Origin: Pseudothauera lacus
Lineage (GTDB): Bacteria > Pseudomonadota > Gammaproteobacteria > Burkholderiales > Rhodocyclaceae
Assembly (NCBI RefSeq): GCF_003034845.1
Contig: NZ_PZKC01000003.1
Span: 62,001-126,000 of the forward strand
DNA length: 64,000 nt
Reading direction: 5' to 3'
Each line of letters begins with the position of its first letter. Position 1 is the stretch's first letter. Positions 1 to 7,523 of the stretch are shown in pieces. The notes below the pieces were generated by a model. It ran no database searches. It had not been told where the DNA came from and was given only the letters and a program-made list of their open reading frames with translations. Made by a program: the position numbers and the translations under genes.

Positions 1-1320
1 CAGCTCGTGTGGCCTGAACTGAGTGTTCACGAATGGCTGTCGTATGGCCGTCTCCGCCCGCTGCATACCAATGCGGTGATCTTCGCATTCGGTGGCTGCG
101 CGCTGTTTGCCACGTCGTACTACTGTGTCCAGCGCACCAGCCATACGCCGCTGTTCGCGCCCGGTCTGGCAGCCTTCACCTTCTGGGGCTGGCAGCTGAT
201 CATCGTGCTGGCGGCCGTGTCGCTGCCGCTCGGCTTCACTTCCGGCAAGGAGTACGCCGAACTGGAGTGGCCGATCGACATACTGATCGCCGTGGTGTGG
301 GTCTCCTACGCCGTCGTCTTCTTCGGCACCATCATCAAGCGCAAGGTTTCCCACATCTACGTGGCGAACTGGTTCTTCGGCGCCTTCATCCTCACCGTTG
401 CCCTGCTGCACATCGTCAACAGCGCTGCGATCCCGGTCAGCCTGACCAAGTCCTACTCCGCCTATGCCGGCGTGCAGGATGCGATGATCCAGTGGTGGTA
501 CGGCCACAACGCGGTGGGCTTCTTCCTGACCGCCGGCTTCCTCGGCATGATGTACTACTTCGTGCCCAAGCAGGCTGACCGTCCGGTGTACTCCTACCGC
601 CTGTCGGTGGTGCACTTCTGGGCGCTGATCTTCACCTACATGTGGGCCGGTCCGCACCACCTGCACTACACCGCGCTGCCCGACTGGACCCAGTCGCTCG
701 GCATGCTGTTCTCGCTGATCCTGCTGGCACCGTCCTGGGGCGGCATGATCAACGGCATCATGACCCTCTCCGGCGCCTGGCATAAGCTGCGCACCGATCC
801 GATCCTGAAGTTCCTGATCACCTCGCTGTCCTTCTACGGCATGTCGACCTTCGAAGGTCCGATGATGTCGGTGAAGACCGTCAATGCACTGTCGCACTAC
901 ACCGACTGGACCGTCGGCCACGTGCACTCCGGTGCGCTGGGCTGGGTGGCCATGGTGTCGATCGGCTGCATCTACTTCCTGCTGCCGCGCATGTACGGCA
1001 AGACCGAGATGTACAGCGTCAAGCTCATCAATACCCACTTCTGGATCGCCACCATCGGCGTGGTGCTCTACATCGCCTCGATGTGGATTGCCGGCGTGAT
1101 GCAGGGTCTGATGTGGCGTGCCACCAACCTCGATGGCACCCTGACCTATTCCTTCGTGGAGAGCGTGAAGGCCAGCTACCCGTTCTGGACCATCCGTCTG
1201 GTCGGCGGCATCCTCTTCCTCACCGGCATGCTCATCATGTTCTACAACATGGTGAAGACCATTGCCGGCCAGAAGGCCTACGACGCCCCGGTTCTGGCAC
1301 CTGCTGGCGCCCACGCCTAA
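1..1320 (+). CDS. ccoN: cbb3-type cytochrome c oxidase subunit I (CcoN), 5' partial
   Basis: Catalytic haem-copper subunit of the cbb3 terminal oxidase, an inner-membrane proton pump used at low oxygen. The reading frame is open from the first base, and the visible 439 codons lack only about 35 N-terminal residues of a usual CcoN, so the true start lies upstream; the GTG at 7 is internal. Landmarks in fragment numbering: low-spin haem histidine in RPLHTNAV (H22), Cu-B histidine in [10 protein letters not shown] (about 169), helix VII motif YMWAGPHH with the catalytic tyrosine and two Cu-B histidines (about 213-220), and haem ligands in TVGHVHSG (about 305-309). It is the first visible gene of ccoNOQP; ccoO follows after 13 bp with a GGAGAT ribosome site. 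The identification is secure. Confidence 0.97.
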   Translation, partial: QLVWPELSVHEWLSYGRLRPLHTNAVIFAFGGCALFATSYYCVQRTSHTPLFAPGLAAFTFWGWQLIIVLAAVSLPLGFTSGKEYAELEWPIDILIAVVWVSYAVVFFGTIIKRKVSHIYVANWFFGAFILTVALLHIVNSAAIPVSLTKSYSAYAGVQDAMIQWWYGHNAVGFFLTAGFLGMMYYFVPKQADRPVYSYRLSVVHFWALIFTYMWAGPHHLHYTALPDWTQSLGMLFSLILLAPSWGGMINGIMTLSGAWHKLRTDPILKFLITSLSFYGMSTFEGPMMSVKTVNALSHYTDWTVGHVHSGALGWVAMVSIGCIYFLLPRMYGKTEMYSVKLINTHFWIATIGVVLYIASMWIAGVMQGLMWRATNLDGTLTYSFVESVKASYPFWTIRLVGGILFLTGMLIMFYNMVKTIAGQKAYDAPVLAPAGAHA

Positions 1321-1333
1321 TCGGAGATAGCAA

Positions 1334-1972
1334 ATGGCTCAAAAATCCTTGCACGACAAAATCGAGCGCAGCGTATTCCTGATGATCGTCCTCACCCTGC
1401 TCACCGTCAGCGTGGGCGGCCTGGTGGAGATCGTGCCGCTGTTCTTCCAGAAGTCGACCACCCAGCCCATCGACCAGAAAGGCAACACGCTCGCCGTCAA
1501 GCCTTACGATCCGGTGCGACTGGTCGGTCGCGACATCTACATCCGCGAAGGCTGCTACAACTGCCACTCGCAGATGATCCGTCCGTTCCGCTCCGAAACC
1601 GAGCGCTATGGCCACTACTCGGTGGCGGGTGAGTTCATCTACGACCACCCCTTCCAGTGGGGCTCCAAGCGTACCGGTCCGGATCTGCATCGTGTCGGCG
1701 GCCGCTATTCCGACGAATGGCAGCGTGTCCACCTGCTGAACCCGCGTGACGTGGTGCCGGAGTCCAACATGCCGGCCTACTACTGGCTCGATCGTCCGGC
1801 CAAGGTGGCCGACATCCAGACCAAGATGCGTGCGCTCAACATGGTCGGTCTGCACAAGTACAGCGAGGAAGAAATCGCCGCAGCGCCCGCCGCTGTGGAG
1901 GGTCTGACCGAGCTGGACGCCCTGGTGGCCTACCTGCAAGGCATGGGCACCGCGCTGCAGAACGTAAGGTAA
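1334..1972 (+). CDS. ccoO: cbb3-type cytochrome c oxidase subunit II (CcoO)
   Basis: Membrane-anchored monohaem cytochrome c subunit that passes electrons towards CcoN. The 212 residues have an N-terminal membrane helix (about 15-37, [13 protein letters not shown] region) and one c-type haem site GCYNCHSQM at about residues 73-80; a distal methionine ligand is plausible in [10 protein letters not shown]. The ATG at 1334 is preceded by GGAGAT. Length and architecture are normal for CcoO. It lies between ccoN and ccoQ in the same operon. Confidence 0.97.
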   Translation: MAQKSLHDKIERSVFLMIVLTLLTVSVGGLVEIVPLFFQKSTTQPIDQKGNTLAVKPYDPVRLVGRDIYIREGCYNCHSQMIRPFRSETERYGHYSVAGEFIYDHPFQWGSKRTGPDLHRVGGRYSDEWQRVHLLNPRDVVPESNMPAYYWLDRPAKVADIQTKMRALNMVGLHKYSEEEIAAAPAAVEGLTELDALVAYLQGMGTALQNVR

Positions 1973-1989
1973 GGGGTTGAGGACGCGCC

Positions 1990-2178
1990 GTGGAACTGAA
2001 TGACTTTCGCATCATTGTCACCGTCGTTGGCTTTCTGTGCTTCGTTGGCATCGCAATCTGGGCCTGGAGCAAGCACGCCAAAGCGGGTTTCGAAGAAGCG
2101 GCGCGACTGCCTCTGACCGATGACGATCCGCCGGCCGCAGCAGGCCGGCAAGGAAAGGAAGGAAATACAAATGGCTGA
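1990..2178 (+). CDS. ccoQ: cbb3-type oxidase subunit CcoQ (FixQ)
   Basis: Small single-helix subunit thought to stabilise the cbb3 complex. The 62-residue product starts at a GTG (1990) and has one membrane helix (about residues 8-27, IIVTVVGFLCFVGIAIWAW) followed by a polar tail, as in other CcoQ proteins. The 3' end overlaps the ccoP start by 8 bp, which implies translational coupling. The call rests on size, topology and position between ccoO and ccoP, because the family is poorly conserved in sequence. Confidence 0.9.
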   Translation: MELNDFRIIVTVVGFLCFVGIAIWAWSKHAKAGFEEAARLPLTDDDPPAAAGRQGKEGNTNG

Positions 2179-3079
2179 CTTTGTTAGCGGTTTCTGGAAC
2201 ATGTACGTGATGGGCCTGGTGGCCCTGAGCATCCTGTTCTGCGTGGTGATTCTGGTCGCCAACTCGGGCGGCAAGGCACCTGCTGCCGGCCAGCAGGCCG
2301 AGCTCCAGTCGCATGTCTGGGACGAGACCCTGCAGGAGTACAACAACCCGCTGCCGCGCTGGTGGATGTACCTGTTCTGGATCACCATCATCTTCGCGGT
2401 GGTGTATCTGGCCATGTACCCGGGCTTCGGCAACGTCAAGGGCCAGTTCGGCTGGTCGTCGATCGGCCAGTACGAGGCCGAGATGGCGCGTGCAGACGAG
2501 CAGTACGGGCCGATCTTCAACAAGTACCTGGAGATGGACCTGATGGCGGTGGCGGCCGATTCCGACGCCAATGCCATGGGCCAGCGCATGTTCCTGACCT
2601 ACTGCGCGCAGTGCCATGGCTCTGCTGCCCAGGGTGCGCGCGGCTTCCCCAACCTCACCGACAACGTGTGGAACTGGGGTGGCGAGCCTGAGACCGTCAA
2701 GGCCACCATCATGCATGGCCGTTTCGGTGTCATGCCCCCGTTCGGCCCGGTGCTGGGTACCGAAGGCGTGAAGGACGTTGCCAACTACGTGCGTTCGCTC
2801 AACGGCCTGGCCCACGATTCCCTGCGCGCCCAGCGCGGCAAGGAAATGTTCGACCAGCAGTGCACGGTCTGTCACGGTGCCGACGCGACCGGCAACACCA
2901 TGCTCGGCGCGCCCAACCTGACCAACAACGTCTGGGTGTACGGCTCTTCCGAAGCCGCCATCATCGAGCAGATCGCCAATGGCCGTCAGAACCAGATGCC
3001 TGCCTTCGGCGATTTCCTCGGCGAAGCCAAGGTGCACATCCTGGCCGCCTACGTGCTGAGCCTCAATCAGGGCAAGTAA
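2171..3079 (+). CDS. ccoP: cbb3-type cytochrome c oxidase subunit III (CcoP)
   Basis: Dihaem cytochrome c subunit that receives electrons from soluble cytochromes. I chose the ATG at 2171 (MADFVSGFW, 302 residues) over an upstream in-frame ATG at 2120, because AGGAAAGGAAGGA lies just before 2171 and CcoP proteins normally begin this way. There are two membrane segments in the first ~90 residues, then two cytochrome c domains with haem sites CAQCH (about 146-150) and CTVCH (about 231-235). It is the last gene of ccoNOQP, and a strong hairpin follows at 3124-3150. Confidence 0.97.
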   Translation: MADFVSGFWNMYVMGLVALSILFCVVILVANSGGKAPAAGQQAELQSHVWDETLQEYNNPLPRWWMYLFWITIIFAVVYLAMYPGFGNVKGQFGWSSIGQYEAEMARADEQYGPIFNKYLEMDLMAVAADSDANAMGQRMFLTYCAQCHGSAAQGARGFPNLTDNVWNWGGEPETVKATIMHGRFGVMPPFGPVLGTEGVKDVANYVRSLNGLAHDSLRAQRGKEMFDQQCTVCHGADATGNTMLGAPNLTNNVWVYGSSEAAIIEQIANGRQNQMPAFGDFLGEAKVHILAAYVLSLNQGK

Positions 3080-3093
3080 GCGCCTGATCAGTT

Positions 3094-3117
3094 GTACCGC
3101 AGTACCGCAGTACCGCA
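3094..3117. repeat. three tandem copies of GTACCGCA
   Basis: The octamer GTACCGCA occurs three times head to tail (3094-3101, 3102-3109, 3110-3117) just after the ccoP stop and just before a hairpin. It is too short to assign a function. It could be slippage-prone microsatellite DNA. Confidence 0.85.
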
Positions 3118-3123
3118 GTGACC

Positions 3124-3150
3124 GTCCCCGGAGCGTCATGCTCCGGGGAC
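3124..3150 (+). terminator. hairpin between ccoP and ccoG
   Basis: A perfect 11-bp stem, GTCCCCGGAGC / GCTCCGGGGAC, with a 5-base loop. No T-run follows (a C-run does), so it may be a weak terminator, or a processing or 3'-stabilising hairpin that separates ccoNOQP mRNA from ccoG. Confidence 0.6.
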
Positions 3151-3197
3151 TCCCCCCCAAGCAGTAAAAAAACAAAAATCCATTACAAGAAGAGATC

Positions 3198-4631
3198 ATG
3201 AACAGCCCAACCCCCAAGCCACAACCGGCGGGCGCCCCCAAGCCGCCCGACCCCAAGCAGGACACACTTTACGCAGCGCGCAAGAAACTTCAGGTGCGCT
3301 CCACCAGCGGAACCTTCACCACCTGGCGCTGGATTCTCGTCTGGGTCACCCAGATCCTCTTTTACGGCCTCCCCTGGCTGTCCTGGAACGACCGGCAGGC
3401 CGTTCTGTTTCACCTCACCGAACGCAAGTTCTATATCTTCGGCTGGGTCTTCTGGCCCCAGGATGTGTTCTATCTTGCCATCCTGCTGATCATCTCCGCC
3501 TACGCGCTGTTCTTCTTCACCGCCATCGCCGGTCGCCTGTGGTGCGGTTACGCCTGTCCGCAGACGGTCTATACCGAGATCTTCATGTGGATAGAGGAGA
3601 AGATCGAGGGCGACCACAACAAGCGTGCCAAGCTCGACCGCGCGCCGATGAGCGGGCACAAGCTGGCCCTGCGCGGGACCAAGTTCCTTGCCTGGGGCCT
3701 GTTCTCGTTGTGGACCGGCTTTACCCTGGTGGCCTACTTCACCCCGGTGCAGGAGCTGATGCAGTCGGCGCTGACCCTCGGCTTTGGCCCCTGGGAGACC
3801 TTCTGGATCCTCTTCTACGGTGCCTTCACCTACCTCTTCGCCGGCCACATGCGCGAGCAGGTGTGCAAGTACATGTGCCCGTATGCGCGCTTCCAGGGGG
3901 TGATGTTCGACCCCGACACCCTGGTCATTACCTATGACGAAGAGCGCGGTGAGCCGCGTGGGGTGCGCAAGAAGGGTGCCGACTACAAGGCCGAAGGCAA
4001 GGGCGACTGCATCGACTGCGGTATCTGCGTGCAGGTCTGTCCGACCGGCATCGACATCCGCAACGGCCTGCAGTACGAGTGCATCGGGTGTGCGGCCTGT
4101 ATCGATGCCTGCGACCAGGTGATGGACAAGATGGGTTATCCGCGCGGACTGGTGCGCTATTCCACCGAGAACGCGATCAAGAAACACTGGGGCATGCGCG
4201 AGATCTTCGGTCACGTGATGCGCCCGCGCACGCTGATCTACGGCACCATTCTGGCGCTCATCTGCGCGGCGCTGGCGTGGGGGCTGGCGACCCGCTCCGA
4301 CCTCCGTGTCGACGTCATCCGCGACCGTGCCAGCCTGGCGCGGGAGCTCTCCGACGGCAACATCGAGAACGTCTATCGCCTGCAGGTGATGAACATGGTC
4401 GAGCGTCCGCGCGCCTTCGAGATCCGCCTCAGCGGCCTGGAGGGGGCCCGCGTGCTGGGCAACGAGCGTTTCGATGTCGCCGCCGCGTCTGCCCAGGCCG
4501 TCACCCTGCAGGTCGTGGTGCCGCCCGGAGTCGGCAAGCCCGGCGCCAATGAACTATTCTTCGAGATAGTGGCCGTTGGCGACGAGTCGGTGGCCGTACG
4601 TGAAAAGACAACCTTCCTGATGCCTCACTGA
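3198..4631 (+). CDS. ccoG: cytochrome c oxidase accessory protein CcoG (RdxA/FixG)
   Basis: Membrane iron-sulfur protein required for cbb3 oxidase maturation; family members have been linked to copper reduction during cofactor delivery. The 477 residues contain several N-terminal membrane helices, a loop motif CGYACPQTVYTE (about 115-126), and two ferredoxin-type clusters CIDCGICVQVCP (about 271-282) and CIGCAACIDACD (about 295-306). A further membrane helix follows (about 349-367), then a C-terminal Ig-like domain typical of FixG. The ATG at 3198 follows AAGAAGAGA. It lies downstream of ccoNOQP and upstream of fixH, the usual order. Confidence 0.96.
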   Translation: MNSPTPKPQPAGAPKPPDPKQDTLYAARKKLQVRSTSGTFTTWRWILVWVTQILFYGLPWLSWNDRQAVLFHLTERKFYIFGWVFWPQDVFYLAILLIISAYALFFFTAIAGRLWCGYACPQTVYTEIFMWIEEKIEGDHNKRAKLDRAPMSGHKLALRGTKFLAWGLFSLWTGFTLVAYFTPVQELMQSALTLGFGPWETFWILFYGAFTYLFAGHMREQVCKYMCPYARFQGVMFDPDTLVITYDEERGEPRGVRKKGADYKAEGKGDCIDCGICVQVCPTGIDIRNGLQYECIGCAACIDACDQVMDKMGYPRGLVRYSTENAIKKHWGMREIFGHVMRPRTLIYGTILALICAALAWGLATRSDLRVDVIRDRASLARELSDGNIENVYRLQVMNMVERPRAFEIRLSGLEGARVLGNERFDVAAASAQAVTLQVVVPPGVGKPGANELFFEIVAVGDESVAVREKTTFLMPH

Positions 4632-4635
4632 GCCC

Positions 4636-5151
4636 ATGACTACAAGCACGATGACCGAACAGACCCCCGAGCCCTGGTACAAGCAGTTCTGGCCGTGGTT
4701 CATCCTCGCCATTCCCGCCACCTCCGTGGTGGTGGGGATTGCCTTCCTGACCACCTCCATCAAGGTGTGGGATGGCCTGGTGGTGGATGACTACTACAAG
4801 GAAGGGCGGGCCATCGTGCAGACCATCGACCGCCTCGCACTGGCGAAGTCGCTTGGCCTGAGTGCCGGTCTGGCCATTGACGAGGGGAGCGTGCGGCTGG
4901 ACATCACCGCTACCGATGCCGCCAGCGTGCCCGACGTCGTGCGTCTTACCATCGCCCATCCCACCCGTGGCGGGATGGACCAGGAACTGGTGCTGCGCCG
5001 TCACGGAGGCGTGTTCACCGGCTTGATCGACCCCCTGAGCAAGGGTCGTTGGTTGTTTCAGATAGAAGACGAGTCCCGAAGCTGGCGCTTGAACGGGGCC
5101 GCATTTCTCCCGACAGAGACGGAAATCAGGATTGATCCATCAGGTTCCTAA
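4636..5151 (+). CDS. fixH: FixH family protein (CcoH-like cbb3 assembly factor)
   Basis: Single-span membrane protein of the FixH family, involved in assembly or stability of cbb3 oxidase. The 171-residue product has a membrane helix at about 17-39 (WFILAIPATSVVVGIAFLTT), the family-typical segment KVWDGLVVDDYYKEG right after it, and a periplasmic beta-rich domain. It starts 4 bp after the ccoG stop, so it is probably translated from the same message. An alternative start is the ATG at 4651. Confidence 0.92.
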   Translation: MTTSTMTEQTPEPWYKQFWPWFILAIPATSVVVGIAFLTTSIKVWDGLVVDDYYKEGRAIVQTIDRLALAKSLGLSAGLAIDEGSVRLDITATDAASVPDVVRLTIAHPTRGGMDQELVLRRHGGVFTGLIDPLSKGRWLFQIEDESRSWRLNGAAFLPTETEIRIDPSGS

Positions 5152-5178
5152 CCCGTCGACTGTAAAAGGAGTTGTCTC

Positions 5179-5322
5179 ATGGCCTGGAATGAATTGCTGA
5201 CCACTGATATCGGTCTGCTGAGCCTGTTCACCATCGTGTTCATCCTCGTGATGGGTGCCTACATCTACCGTTATGCGGTGCGCAAGATGGATGAGGACGG
5301 CAAGAACGCCCAAGGCAAGTGA
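5179..5322 (+). CDS. DUF3149 family small membrane protein
   Basis: A 47-residue protein beginning MAWNELLTTDIGLLSLF, with one membrane helix (about 12-32) and a short basic/acidic tail ending in GKNAQGK. The AAAGGAG at 5164-5170 is well placed for the ATG at 5179. I recognise the N-terminus as the DUF3149 family, which is of unknown function and recurs in beta- and gammaproteobacteria. Its place at the end of the cco-ccoG-fixH run, and the terminator right after it, suggest it belongs to that operon; a role in the oxidase complex is only inference. Confidence 0.85.
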   Translation: MAWNELLTTDIGLLSLFTIVFILVMGAYIYRYAVRKMDEDGKNAQGK

Positions 5323-5365
5323 GGAAACATCTGCACGCGCTGGCGCAGGCGTGCAGCGTACAAGA

Positions 5366-5396
5366 CACAACGGCCCGCCAATGGCGGGCCGTTGTG
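5366..5396. terminator. bidirectional rho-independent terminator
   Basis: A 14-bp stem CACAACGGCCCGCC / GGCGGGCCGTTGTG around a 3-base loop, followed by CTTTTTG on the plus strand. It sits between the convergent DUF3149 gene and usp gene. Confidence 0.9.
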
Positions 5397-5417
5397 CTTT
5401 TTGCGGTGCTGCGGGGG

Positions 5418-5861
5418 TCAGCGGTACACCAGCACCGGCGTCGTGCTGTGGGTGAGCACCTTCTGCGTCTCGCTGCCGAGCAGAAGCCCGGCAATGCCGC
5501 GGCGGCCATGCGAAGCCATGAAGATGAGGTCGCAGCCGTGGCGGTCGGCCGCTTCGATGATGGCCTGGTAGGGGACCTCGTTGACCAGGGTGTCGGTGTC
5601 GGCGCTCACCCCTGCAGCGTCGGCGGTGGCCTTGGCGCGGTCGAGGATGCGTGTGGCCTCCTCGGCAGCTGAGCGCGCGAACTGTTCCGGTGTGGTGGGG
5701 TCGATGAGGGCGCCCTCGCCGTAGATCGGCAGCGGAAAGTCCGGTTGCGCATAGAAGAAGGTAATGCGCGCTCCAGCTTCGCGGGCAAATGACACTGCGC
5801 GCGCAACGGTGCTTTCGGAAAGCTGAGAGCCGTCGGTGGGGACGAGGAGGTGTTTGAACAT
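5418..5861 (-). CDS. universal stress protein (UspA family)
   Basis: A 147-residue single Usp domain. The N-terminus MFKHLLVPTDGSQLSE carries the nucleotide-contacting Asp, and the C-terminus has the ATP-binding signature G-x2-G-x9-G-S in ASHGRRGIAGLLLGSET, so this is likely an ATP-binding Usp. It is divergent from the metallo-hydrolase gene, with an Fnr-type box in the shared 181-bp region. Control by low oxygen is therefore plausible, as seen for usp genes of denitrifiers and Pseudomonas. Confidence 0.92.
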   Translation of the reverse strand: MFKHLLVPTDGSQLSESTVARAVSFAREAGARITFFYAQPDFPLPIYGEGALIDPTTPEQFARSAAEEATRILDRAKATADAAGVSADTDTLVNEVPYQAIIEAADRHGCDLIFMASHGRRGIAGLLLGSETQKVLTHSTTPVLVYR

Positions 5862-5941
5862 GACGGTGTATCCTTTTCCTGGGTTGGCGTGGAGTGCGCG
5901 GCGTTAAGATTATAGCCAGCGCGGCGAGAGCGGCGTATCCG

Positions 5942-5955
5942 TTGACTGCGATCAA
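5942..5955. promoter_or_regulatory. Fnr/Anr-type box
   Basis: TTGACTGCGATCAA matches the Fnr consensus TTGAT-N4-ATCAA at 9 of 10 defined positions. It lies about 88 bp upstream of the usp start and about 95 bp upstream of the MBL start, so it could serve either divergent gene. Confidence 0.65.
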
Positions 5956-6042
5956 ATCGGCCGCGGGGTGGTCCATGCAAGCTGAGACATGTCAGATTCG
6001 TGCCCGCGCGATTGAAGGCGGCACGAGGTACAGGAGCCCATC

Positions 6043-7452
6043 ATGAACATCACCTTCCATGGTGCCGCAGGCGAAGTGACCGGTTCGTGCATGCGCGTGC
6101 AGCATGACGAAGGCGTTTTCCTGGTCGATTGCGGCATGTTCCAGGGTGGGCGCAGTGCGGCGGCGAAGAATCTTCATGCCCTTGACTTCAATCTGCGCGA
6201 AATCGATTTCGTGCTTGTCACCCACGCTCACCTCGATCACTCCGGCCTCATCCCGCGACTGGTCACCCTGGGCTACCGCGGCCCCATCGTCGCCACTGCG
6301 GCAACGGTGGATCTGCTCGAGGTGCTGCTGCTCGACTCCGCCTATATCCAGGAGAAGGAGGCCGAGTGGAACAACCGCCGTCAGCGCTCGCGCCGTGGCG
6401 CCGGGGGGCGGGAGGTGGCGCCGCTGTATACCGTCGCGCAGGCCGAGAACAGCCTCAAGCGCCTGCAGGCGCAGGCCTATGGCGTGCAGTTTTCTCCCGG
6501 GCGCGGGGTGCGCTGCACCTTTCACGACGCCGGACACATCCTCGGCTCGGCGATCATCGAGTTGCTGGTGGGTAGCGGTGCCGGCGCGCGCCGCCTGGTG
6601 TGTTCGGGCGATCTCGGCCAGCCCATGCGCCCTGTGGTGCGCGACCCGACGCCCATCGCCCACGCCGATCACCTGGTCATCGAATCGACCTATGGCGACC
6701 GTGCCCACCGGCCGCTGGCGGAGACCGAGGACGAACTGGTGAGGGTGCTCCGCCACACCCTGAAGGAGAAGGGCGGCAACGTCATCATTCCGGCCTTTGC
6801 GGTGGGGCGTACCCAGGAGGTGATCTTCGTGCTTGCCAACCTCGTTCGCCAGGGACGCGTCGATGGCCTGGAGATCGTCGTCGACTCGCCGATGGCCGCC
6901 GCAGCCACCGGGCTCACCCTCAAGCACGATGCGTTGTGGGATGCCGATACCGCCGAACTGCTGGCGTGGATGCGTGCCCATCCCGGGCGCGCGCGGGTGA
7001 GCTTCGTGCGCGACGTGGAGGAATCGATCGCCCTCAACGAGCGCAATTCCGGCCTGGTGATCATTTCCGCCAGCGGCATGTGCGATGCCGGCCGGGTCAA
7101 GTACCACCTGCGCAACCACCTGCCGCGGCCGCAGAGCTCGGTGGTCATCGCCGGCTTCCAGGCCGCCGGTTCGCTGGGACGCCGCCTCGTCGAGGGCGCG
7201 CGCATGGTCACCCTGTTCGGCGAGCGCGTCGCCGTGCGCGCCGACATCCACACCATCGGTGGGCTCTCCGCGCATGCCGACCAGCCCGCGCTGCTGGGCT
7301 GGCTGCGCAACTTCCGCCAGCCGCCACGCAACACCTTTGTGGTACACGGTGAGGCGGGCGCATCGGCCGCCTTCGCCGCCGCCATCGAGCGCGAGTTGGG
7401 CTGGGGTGGCGTGGTGCTGCCGGAGGGTGGCCAGGCCTATGCACTGGACTGA
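6043..7452 (+). CDS. MBL-fold / beta-CASP metallo-hydrolase (RNA-processing type)
   Basis: A 469-residue metallo-beta-lactamase-fold protein. It shows the zinc motif HAHLDHSG (about 61-68), a further metal histidine in FHDAGHILGSA, the beta-CASP region including PAFAVGRTQEVI, and the C-terminal RNA-specificity segment with GGLSAHADQ. The architecture matches bacterial CPSF-like/Ysh1-type hydrolases that act on RNA. The ATG follows AGGAGCCCATC. Proteins of this type often sit beside usp and phaC in betaproteobacteria; the actual substrate is unknown. Confidence 0.9.
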   Translation: MNITFHGAAGEVTGSCMRVQHDEGVFLVDCGMFQGGRSAAAKNLHALDFNLREIDFVLVTHAHLDHSGLIPRLVTLGYRGPIVATAATVDLLEVLLLDSAYIQEKEAEWNNRRQRSRRGAGGREVAPLYTVAQAENSLKRLQAQAYGVQFSPGRGVRCTFHDAGHILGSAIIELLVGSGAGARRLVCSGDLGQPMRPVVRDPTPIAHADHLVIESTYGDRAHRPLAETEDELVRVLRHTLKEKGGNVIIPAFAVGRTQEVIFVLANLVRQGRVDGLEIVVDSPMAAAATGLTLKHDALWDADTAELLAWMRAHPGRARVSFVRDVEESIALNERNSGLVIISASGMCDAGRVKYHLRNHLPRPQSSVVIAGFQAAGSLGRRLVEGARMVTLFGERVAVRADIHTIGGLSAHADQPALLGWLRNFRQPPRNTFVVHGEAGASAAFAAAIERELGWGGVVLPEGGQAYALD

Positions 7453-7523
7453 CGTCGACAGTCCGCAAGGATGCCCCTAACATGGACCGTGTGCCGCCGC
7501 GCACACGCACAAGGAGCCAGATC

